Shown one piece after another: positions 6,434 to 10,327 of a DNA stretch of 10,327 nucleotides. Source of the DNA: an archaeon (GTDB taxonomy: Archaea; Iainarchaeota; Iainarchaeia; Iainarchaeales; GCA-2688035); the NCBI GenBank assembly GCA_030745815.1, contig JASLNX010000155.1, forward strand, positions 1 through 10,327, written 5' to 3'. A model generated the notes under the pieces. It ran no database searches. It saw only the letters and a list, made by a program, of their open reading frames with translations, and was not told where the DNA came from. The position numbers and the translations under genes were made by a program. The first letter of the stretch is position 1. Each line of letters starts with the position of its first letter.

Positions 6434-6485
6434 AAAAAATAGAAAAATAAAAAAAAAGAATAAACCGAGGATTTTACAAATCCTC
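6434..6485 (-). terminator. Hairpin plus T-tract terminator of the histone-like gene
   Basis: On the minus strand GAGGATTT, a 3-base loop and AAATCCTC form a perfect 8-bp stem at 6467-6485. The stem spans the last three codons and the stop of the gene. T runs follow, including one of nine T at about 6451-6459 and one of eight at 6433-6440. The layout resembles a bacterial intrinsic terminator, in a genome whose other ends show T-tracts only. The same A-rich DNA gives no T-tract for endA on the plus strand. Confidence 0.55.
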
Positions 6486-6650
6486 TGGTCTAACGGTTTT
6501 TCTTCCGTTGGCTTTTGCCCTATCGCAAGCCTTGCTTACGAGGCCACCAACTGTTCCGCTAAGTGCTTCAGGAAAGTCTCCTGCCATATTGCAGCCAGCT
6601 CCTTTAACAGCTTCCTTAACTTTACTTCCAACAACTAACAAATCACCCAT
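6474..6650 (-). CDS. Mini histone-fold protein (DUF1931/archaeal histone-like), 58 aa
   Basis: The product starts MGDLLVVGSKVKEAVKGAG, continues with FPEALSGTVGGLVSKACDRAKANGR and ends KTVRPEDL. The run of a short helix 1 (SKVKEAVK), long helix 2 (FPEALSGTVGGLVSKACDRAKANGR) and the loop GRKTVRPEDL is the histone-fold signature shared by archaeal histones and DUF1931 proteins. In these, the Arg-Lys-Thr loop contacts DNA. The protein ends right at the EDL that normally starts helix 3, so helix 3 is essentially absent and the net charge is lower than in HMf histones. The start is secured by a full Shine-Dalgarno AGGAGG nine bases upstream (6660-6665). The gene is monocistronic, with its own TATA box and a hairpin terminator. 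It may be a nucleoid protein or a dimeric regulator; the family call is confident, the function is not. Confidence 0.85.
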   Translation of the reverse strand: MGDLLVVGSKVKEAVKGAGCNMAGDFPEALSGTVGGLVSKACDRAKANGRKTVRPEDL

Positions 6651-6717
6651 TTAATCCAACCTCCTTTGAGTTAAGCCGCATAACGCGGTTTTTCTGAACT
6701 ATTAAGCCATGCAAAGA

Positions 6718-6725
6718 TATTTAAA
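6718..6725. promoter_or_regulatory. Divergent TATA element between histone-like gene and epimerase
   Basis: Read on the minus strand this is TTTAAATA, a consensus archaeal TATA box, predicting a start near 6695 and a leader of about 45 bases for the histone-like gene. On the plus strand the same bases read TATTTAAA and could start a transcript near 6748 that runs through a long leader into the epimerase. The small inverted repeat CCGCATAACGCGG (6688-6700) lies near the minus-strand start. Confidence 0.45.
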
Positions 6726-6818
6726 GGATAGAGGCAAAAAACCGCAAAAGACCCTTGAACCGGGGGTTTTAGAGCAAAATTATGAAAAGCAGAGCAGGTA
6801 AATGGTAAGTAATTTAAG

Positions 6819-6902
6819 CCGTTGCAGGGACACTATTTATGTCCCCAATGAAGAACTGACGATGACACAGAGCGCAAGCAATGAAGAAAGATGGGCGAAC
6901 GG
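6819..6902 (+). other. Foldable, structured segment in the epimerase leader; possible RNA element
   Basis: No convincing gene lies in the 287 bases between the histone-like start and the epimerase. Within it, GGGACA (6827-6832) and TGTCCC (6840-6845) make a perfect 6-bp hairpin with a 7-base loop. CCGTTGC (6819-6825) can pair with GCGAACGG (6895-6902), with one bulged G, to close the whole region. CAATGAAGAA occurs twice (6846-6855, 6879-6888), and GCGCAAGC at 6872-6879 could form a GNRA-capped mini-hairpin. This could be a cis-regulatory leader or a small RNA. I do not recognise a known riboswitch or RNA family. Confidence 0.3.
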
Positions 6903-6937
6903 AGGGGACATTGTCTTAAAAAAAACTGGTGAAAATT

Positions 6938-7879
6938 GTGAGAGTTCTTGTAACAGGAGGAGCCGGCTTTATTGGAAGCAGCCTGTGTGAAAGCCTGCTA
7001 GGTAAAGGCCACGAAGTTCTCTGCGTTGACAACTTTGACGATTACTACAACCCTAAAGCAAAGCACAAAAACATTAAAGCCTGCCTTGAGAACGAAAAGT
7101 TCAAGCTTGTTGAAGCAAACATTTTAGATGATGAAGCAATGGAGACCGCTTTCTCAGAATTTAAGCCAGAAAGGATTGCGCACTTTGCAGCATTTGCAGG
7201 AGTAAGGGCCTCTTTGCAAGATCCTGTGGGTTTCATGGACTTAAATTCAAACGGTACAATCAAATTACTGGACTTAAGTATTAAACACGAAGCAGGGGGA
7301 TTTTTGCTGGCCTCAACATCTGCAGTTTACGGAAAACCTGAGAAAAGCGTTTTCTTAGAGGACACCAACATAATGCCCCTTTCGCCCTACGCAATAAGCA
7401 AAAGAACTGCCGAACTCTTCTGCTACCAATACAGCCAAATTAACGGACTAAATATTTCCATCCCTCGCTTCTTTACAGTTTATGGCCCAAGGCAAAGGCC
7501 TGACATGGCAATTCACAAATTCACAAAGCTAATTGATGAAGGAAAAGAAATCCCGGTCTTTGGAAGTCTGGAAAGCGAACGGGATTACGCATATATTTCA
7601 GACGTAACCAACGCCGTTTGCGCTGCCCTTGAAAAGAACCCGGAGTTTGAAATATTTAATTTGGGACACTCAAAACCGACCTCGCTTGGAAAAGTTGTTT
7701 CAACAATTGAAAAAAATCTTGAGAAAAAGGCCAAAATTAAAATTTTGCCATGGCAAGACTGCGAACCGCACTCAACATGCGCAGGAATTGAAAAGGCCGA
7801 AAGATTACTAAACTTCAAACCCAAAACCAGTTTTGAAGAAGGTATTGAAAAGTTTATTGAATGGTATAAAAATTGCTAG
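6938..7879 (+). CDS. NAD-dependent sugar epimerase, UDP-glucuronate 4-epimerase-like
   Basis: The 313-residue extended short-chain dehydrogenase has the NAD loop TGGAGFIG (6-13). DNFDDYYNPKAKHKNI (31-46), the UDP-glucuronate epimerase-type segment, follows. The active site has STS (126-128) and Y151xxxK155 in SPYAISK. FAGVRASLQDP (86-96) and TVYGPRQRPDMAIHKF (180-195) favour the LspL/CapI UDP-glucuronate 4-epimerase group over GalE. The expected reaction is inversion at C4 of a UDP-hexuronate or UDP-hexose for cell-surface glycans. I chose GTG 6938 because GGTGA (6928-6932) sits five bases before it as a ribosome site, and the protein then begins MRVLVTGG. GTG 6929 would add three residues. 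A fucosyltransferase-like gene lies downstream, though on the other strand. The exact substrate cannot be read from the sequence. Confidence 0.9.
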   Translation: MRVLVTGGAGFIGSSLCESLLGKGHEVLCVDNFDDYYNPKAKHKNIKACLENEKFKLVEANILDDEAMETAFSEFKPERIAHFAAFAGVRASLQDPVGFMDLNSNGTIKLLDLSIKHEAGGFLLASTSAVYGKPEKSVFLEDTNIMPLSPYAISKRTAELFCYQYSQINGLNISIPRFFTVYGPRQRPDMAIHKFTKLIDEGKEIPVFGSLESERDYAYISDVTNAVCAALEKNPEFEIFNLGHSKPTSLGKVVSTIEKNLEKKAKIKILPWQDCEPHSTCAGIEKAERLLNFKPKTSFEEGIEKFIEWYKNC

Positions 7880-7975
7880 CTTGCAATAAGTGCTAACTTG
7901 GCACACAGCGAATTATTTATTAATAACTGGCAACATATATGGAGTAAATACTCTTACTAACAGGGGCAAAGCAAA
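7880..7975 (+). promoter_or_regulatory. Likely promoter region of the tat cluster
   Basis: The 96-base gap contains two TATA-like stretches, TTATTTATTAATAA (about 7913-7926) and ACATATATG (about 7933-7941). It also holds a small inverted repeat GAGTA-AA-TACTC (7942-7953) and GGGG (7963-7966) about ten bases before the tatC ATG. Which TATA element is used cannot be decided from sequence alone. Confidence 0.35.
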
Positions 7976-8680
7976 ATGAATTCGTTGAAGAAAATATTAA
8001 TTGCGTTCGTGGTTTTTGCAGCAATAGGGGCATACTTCAGCAGCCAAATGGTTACCTTCTTTAGTTCACTTCTTCCCGCTGGAGTAATACTTGTAGCCTT
8101 TTCGCCAACCGACACTTTTATTTCTGTTGCAACAATTGTTATTGCTTTTGCGGCAGTTTTAACAGCACCCATTGCTTTGCTTGAACTGGTTCGCTTTGTA
8201 AGCCCTGCCTTGTACAAAAAAGAGAAAAAAGGCCTTATGAAACTTCTGCCAGTAAGCATTATTCTATTCGTTGCAGGAGCCTCTTTTGGGATGTATGTTA
8301 TGATCTTTATTGGCCTGCAGTTTTTCGCAGCACTTGCAACAAGCTACGGGGTCAGTAATATGTGGACGCTCAGCGGGCTAATGGAAAGCCTTGCATTTAT
8401 TGGGATCGCATTTGGAGTAGCCTTTCAAATGCCTATAGTTCTTGTGTTTCTTGTAAATTACGGTTTCCTAAAAATAGAACACCTTGTTCCACTAAGGCCT
8501 GTTGTGTTTATTGGAATATTAATCCTAAGCGCTTTTCTAACCCCACCTGATGCTCTAAGCATGCTTCTTATGGCTATTCCACTGTACGGTCTGTTTGAGG
8601 GAACCCTTTTATATTTAAAGATTTTTAATAAAAAGAATAGAAAGGAGGCTACAAAAAATGCTAAACATCGGAATTCCTGA
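7976..8680 (+). CDS. tatC: Sec-independent (Tat) protein translocase subunit TatC, N-terminally short
   Basis: TatC is the six-helix membrane receptor for twin-arginine signal peptides. Hydrophobic helices lie near residues 6-29, 49-71, 88-116, 135-160, 172-188 and 194-214. Family motifs present are APIALLELVRFVSPALYKKEKK (64-85), with equivalents of E. coli Pro85, Phe94 and Glu103, and FLTPPDALSMLLMAIPLYGLFE (187-208), with the equivalent of Asp211. Two things are odd. The N-terminus MNSLKKILIAF lacks the HLxELRxR segment that helps bind the RR motif, and a stop codon six codons upstream excludes a longer start. The conserved membrane Glu (E. coli 170) is Gln151 in FGVAFQMP. At 234 residues it is shorter than the E. 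coli protein (258). Its end overlaps the first tatA by 23 bases. Confidence 0.92.
   Translation: MNSLKKILIAFVVFAAIGAYFSSQMVTFFSSLLPAGVILVAFSPTDTFISVATIVIAFAAVLTAPIALLELVRFVSPALYKKEKKGLMKLLPVSIILFVAGASFGMYVMIFIGLQFFAALATSYGVSNMWTLSGLMESLAFIGIAFGVAFQMPIVLVFLVNYGFLKIEHLVPLRPVVFIGILILSAFLTPPDALSMLLMAIPLYGLFEGTLLYLKIFNKKNRKEATKNAKHRNS
8643..8648 (+). promoter_or_regulatory. Ribosome binding site of the first tatA inside tatC
   Basis: AGGAGG lies nine bases before the ATG at 8658 and within the tatC coding region. It fixes the start of a very short overlapping gene. Confidence 0.75.
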
Positions 8681-8792
8681 AATAACAATCATTGTAGTTG
8701 TTGTGATATTGTTTTTCTTTGGAAAGAACAAGTTAATTGAGTGGGCAAAAGCTATTGGGCAGGCAAAAGGATTCAAGGAAAACAAAAACTAG
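8658..8792 (+). CDS. tatA: TatA-like translocase subunit 1, 44 aa
   Basis: The protein runs from MLNIGIPEITIIVVVVILFF through FGKNKLIEWAKAIGQ to AKGFKENKN. It has the full TatA plan. There is a short N-terminal membrane helix with a polar Glu at position 8 in G-I-P-E, then the hinge FFFGKNK. An amphipathic helix (LIEWAKAIGQAKGFKE) follows, and the acidic/basic tail is nearly absent. TatA oligomers form the variable passage recruited by TatC. At 44 residues it is well below the usual 60-90. The strong Shine-Dalgarno site and the 23-base overlap with tatC show that it is real and coupled in translation to tatC. Whether it acts as TatA or TatB cannot be told from sequence; the minimal tail argues against a TatB role. 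Confidence 0.88.
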   Translation: MLNIGIPEITIIVVVVILFFFGKNKLIEWAKAIGQAKGFKENKN

Positions 8793-8819
8793 CTCCTGCT
8801 TAAGAAGAGTGTGAACAAA

Positions 8820-9083
8820 ATGATTGGAGCTCCAGAACTAGTAATCATTGCCATTGCGGCAGGCGTATTTTTCTTTGGAAAAAACCAAGTGTTTGACTGG
8901 GCCAAGACAATGGGTCAGGCAAAAAAGGCATTTAAGGACGGGTTAGACGAGCAAAAGGAAATTGCCGAAAGCGTTTCAGAGGAAGCCGGTCTAAATCTCA
9001 AAAAGAAAAAGGTTTCGAAAACAAAGCGAACTGAAGAAAATAGCGAAAAAGGCAGGCCAGAAAAGAATAAAAGCAAAATTTAA
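8820..9083 (+). CDS. tatA: TatA-like translocase subunit 2 with long basic tail
   Basis: The 87-residue protein begins MIGAPELVIIAIAAGVFFFG, a TatA membrane helix with Glu6 in A-P-E-L. The hinge FFFGKNQ and the amphipathic helix VFDWAKTMGQAKKAFKDGLDEQ follow. A charged tail of about 45 residues comes next (KKKKVSKTKRTEENSEKGRPEKNKSK). The longer tail is the main difference from its two paralogues and might give it a TatB-like role; that is inference. I chose ATG 8820 because GTGTGA lies 5-6 bases before it; GTG 8811 is in frame but has no clear ribosome site. It begins 27 bases after the first tatA and very probably belongs to the same operon. Confidence 0.88.
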   Translation: MIGAPELVIIAIAAGVFFFGKNQVFDWAKTMGQAKKAFKDGLDEQKEIAESVSEEAGLNLKKKKVSKTKRTEENSEKGRPEKNKSKI

Positions 9084-9086
9084 ATA
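9079..9086 (+). promoter_or_regulatory. TATA box for the third tatA
   Basis: TTTAAATA, a consensus archaeal TATA box, overlaps the stop codon of the preceding gene. It predicts a start near 9108, so the third tatA may be transcribed separately from tatC. Confidence 0.5.
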
Positions 9087-9121
9087 GTAGAAAAGGACAT
9101 TGGTTTAATTAAGGTGATTTA

Positions 9122-9280
9122 ATGATTGGATTAAACGAAGCAATTGTAGTTGTCGCAGTAGCAGTTGTTTTCTTCTTTGGTAGAAACCACGTGTTTGCCT
9201 GGATGAAATCAATTGGAAAGGCAAAAGGGGCTTACAAGGAAGGCGTCGAAAGCACCAAAAATTCCAAACAAACAAAGTAG
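9122..9280 (+). CDS. tatA: TatA-like translocase subunit 3, 52 aa
   Basis: The protein begins MIGLNEAIVVVAVAVVFFFG and continues RNHVFAWMKSIGKAKGAYKE, followed by a 12-residue polar tail. It shows the same order as the other two copies: polar Glu6 in the membrane helix, an FFFG hinge and an amphipathic helix with the shared IGKAKGAYKE/IGQAKGFKE pattern. The start is fixed by AAGGTGAT at 9111-9118, four bases before ATG 9122. A TATA box at 9079-9086 suggests an independent transcript in addition to read-through from tatC. Its difference from copy 1 is mainly at the P-to-N change before Glu6. It probably acts as a pore-forming Tat subunit, perhaps under other conditions or with other clients. 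Confidence 0.87.
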   Translation: MIGLNEAIVVVAVAVVFFFGRNHVFAWMKSIGKAKGAYKEGVESTKNSKQTK

Positions 9281-9344
9281 TAAAAAAAACTTAATTCACG
9301 CCAACTAATGCTGGCAATTGCTTGAGCCGTACAACGGCAAAAGA

Positions 9345-9354
9345 TTTATATATA
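9345..9354 (+). promoter_or_regulatory. TATA box of the RR-protein gene
   Basis: TTTATATATA predicts a start near 9375, leaving about 24 bases of leader before ATG 9399. GCCGT-ACA-ACGGC (9326-9338), a small inverted repeat, lies just upstream. Confidence 0.55.
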
Positions 9355-9361
9355 CCAAAAT

Positions 9362-9371
9362 AGTATATACT
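9362..9371. promoter_or_regulatory. AGTATATACT palindrome between TATA box and start
   Basis: A perfect 10-bp inverted repeat flanked by AAA and TTT sits exactly between the TATA box and the predicted transcription start. A protein bound here would block initiation. The binding factor is unknown. Confidence 0.35.
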
Positions 9372-9398
9372 TTTTAGAATCGTATTAGTAGTGGTTTA

Positions 9399-9743
9399 AT
9401 GATTGATATTGAACGAAGAGAAAAAATAAAGAAGGGCCTACTTGGCACAGTAGCTATTGGCGCAGGGCTATTTGCAGTTAATGGAATCAATGCCAAACCA
9501 TTGCTAGGCGTAGGGCAAGAGACCCCGACACACATTAAAAGATCTTTAAAAAAGCGGCGGAAAATCGCAAAACTTTCTTTAAAGAAACGCAGAGAATTAA
9601 GAATGAAATTAAATGCCGTTTCAAAAGAAAATAAGGGATTAAAGCGGGCAATTAACGTAATACACGCAGAGCGCAAACGAGACAAAAAAGCATACTTAAG
9701 GAAAGAAAAAACACGGCTTGGGCACTTGCCAGGTAAAGAATAA
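9399..9743 (+). CDS. Small basic protein with a twin-arginine-like N-terminus; possible Tat client
   Basis: I do not recognise the family. The 114 residues start MIDIERREKIKKGLLG, then TVAIGAGLFAVNGINAKP. Arg6-Arg7 followed by ExKIKK and a mildly hydrophobic stretch (GLLGTVAIGAGLFAVNGI) resembles a Tat signal peptide (RRxFLK). A signal peptidase-like site may lie after Ala32. The rest is extremely basic and helical, with an 11-residue repeat: SLKKRRKIAKL (49-59) then SLKKRRELRMKL (60-71). A coiled-coil-like segment continues to about 105. The gene lies 118 bases after the third tatA and has its own TATA box and operator-like palindrome. If exported, the body could bind acidic polymers or the membrane. 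It could instead be a membrane-anchored nucleic-acid-binding protein. Export by Tat is inference from the motif and the neighbouring genes. Confidence 0.7.
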   Translation: MIDIERREKIKKGLLGTVAIGAGLFAVNGINAKPLLGVGQETPTHIKRSLKKRRKIAKLSLKKRRELRMKLNAVSKENKGLKRAINVIHAERKRDKKAYLRKEKTRLGHLPGKE

Positions 9744-9833
9744 AAGCTAGCAGTAAGGTAGGCAGAACTAATTTTATACACTAAACGCGCCCTTTCAATT
9801 TTAACTATTTATTATCTAACAGAATTTTATAAA

Positions 9834-10327
9834 TCATTTTTCATTAAGGTCTTCAACGTCAAATAGTTGTGATTCATCGGATTTGAAAAGCATTTTTGCA
9901 ATTCGTGCAAAGGTGGGTTTTCCTGAAACCACCAAATAGTCACACTCCGCTAAAAGGTACATGTCCACCAGTGCCTCAATACCATTCTGAATCCTGTCAG
10001 AACAAGCGCCGTGGCCGTGCAATCTTTTCCCACTTCGTCCCGGAAACCATTTGTCGGTTGCAATTACATCAGGGTATTTCTTTTGATAGCTTTTGAGAAC
10101 CTCCTCGTTATCAGTTGCCAAAAAAATTCTTGCCCCTGGAACCTCTTTCAACAGCTTTTCAAGTATTACCGGATAACGGTCAAAAGAAGGAAGCTTTTTG
10201 CGGTTAAACTGGTCGCCCTGATTATCTGTACACCTTACATGCACTCCAATTATTGGTTTGGAAAAATTGTCTCGCTTAAATCCCTCAACTCTCTTCACTA
10301 TATCCTTGTGCAAAAACAGATTTTCCA
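9834..10327 (-). CDS. Fucosyltransferase-like (NodZ/O-FucT superfamily) protein, C-terminal part
   Basis: The frame is open to the right edge, so the N-terminus is missing; about 164 residues remain. IIGVHVRCTDNQGD is the GxHxRxTD element of the GT23/O-fucosyltransferase superfamily. ARIFLATDNEEVLKSYQKKYPDV is the second nucleotide-sugar block. GHGACSDRIQNGIEALVDMYLLAECDYLVVSGKPTFARIAKML is the C-terminal block, with the usual L-x-D-M-x-L-L-x-x-C-D pattern. Such enzymes transfer fucose, or a related sugar, from a GDP-sugar to glycans or proteins. No membrane segment is visible in this part. The reported upstream residues (ENLFLHKD) continue in frame, so an apparent start near 10313 would be false. 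Together with the epimerase it suggests surface glycan synthesis. The exact donor and acceptor are unknown. Confidence 0.78.
   Translation of the reverse strand, partial: ENLFLHKDIVKRVEGFKRDNFSKPIIGVHVRCTDNQGDQFNRKKLPSFDRYPVILEKLLKEVPGARIFLATDNEEVLKSYQKKYPDVIATDKWFPGRSGKRLHGHGACSDRIQNGIEALVDMYLLAECDYLVVSGKPTFARIAKMLFKSDESQLFDVEDLNEK

Noticed and set aside
6686..6705. Inverted repeat CCGC...GCGG followed by T run as a plus-strand terminator
   Set aside because: No plus-strand gene ends just before it; it more likely lies at the 5' end of the minus-strand histone-like transcript.
6856..6866. CTGA next to CGATGAC, resembling box D'/C' of a C/D guide RNA
   Set aside because: The C-like box has a mismatch and no terminal C and D boxes lie at the right distances.
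6802..6990. A 62-codon plus-strand ORF in the epimerase leader
   Set aside because: It runs out of frame into the epimerase, has no ribosome site, and its product shows no domain or hydrophobic pattern; the segment is better seen as leader DNA.
9374..9781. Minus-strand 135-codon ORF opposite the RR-protein gene
   Set aside because: It mirrors the Lys/Arg-rich coding strand, giving a Ser/Phe/Leu-rich product; the plus strand has the promoter and sensible protein pattern.
1..10327. CRISPR arrays, insertion sequences, tRNA or rRNA genes
   Set aside because: I found no regularly spaced repeats, transposase motifs, terminal inverted repeats, or cloverleaf sequences with the TTCRA arm.

Overview
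The window looks like the genome of a small-genome archaeon, probably a DPANN-type lineage; this is an inference from gene content, with no rRNA marker present. The grounds are an archaeal tRNA-splicing endonuclease, a euryarchaeal/eukaryotic-type TrpRS, a tiny histone-fold protein, TTTAAATA-type TATA boxes about 25 bases ahead of short or absent leaders, and GGTGA Shine-Dalgarno elements. The composition is moderately AT-rich and the genes are tightly packed, with no gap over 300 bases.

Region by region. At 1-487 is the 3' end of a thioredoxin-reductase-like flavoprotein. At 526-774 is a ribbon-helix-helix regulator whose start sits on an 18-bp perfect palindrome. At 837-2019 is an overlapping pair: a winged-helix-like unknown and a Usp/HUP-fold unknown. 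At 2055-4726 is a coupled pair of CysD-like PP-loop adenylyltransferase and CysN-like GTPase fused to a decayed APS-kinase-like domain. On the minus strand, overlapping tail to tail, is TrpRS (4710-5825). EndA (5927-6433) diverges from it. A minus-strand 58-aa histone-like gene (6474-6650) is too short for ordinary ORF cut-offs. It shares a divergent promoter region with a UDP-glucuronate 4-epimerase-like gene (6938-7879), whose leader can fold. A Tat export cluster follows: tatC (7976-8680) and three tatA-like genes (8658-8792, 8820-9083, 9122-9280). Next is a small basic protein with a twin-arginine-like N-terminus (9399-9743). The window closes with a minus-strand fucosyltransferase-like gene cut by the right edge (9834-10327).

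How they may work together. The Tat genes form a compact export module, and the RR-bearing protein just downstream is a natural candidate client. The CysD/CysNC pair would make adenosine 5'-phosphosulfate (APS). However, CysD carries an added CC...CxxC cysteine set like that of iron-sulfur APS reductases, and the kinase domain has lost its key motifs. The pair may therefore have a changed role. The epimerase and fucosyltransferase-like genes point to surface glycan synthesis. The most unusual signals are the cysteine set in CysD, the pseudo-kinase domain, the N-terminally short TatC with three minimal TatA proteins, the operator over the RHH start, and the foldable leader of the epimerase.
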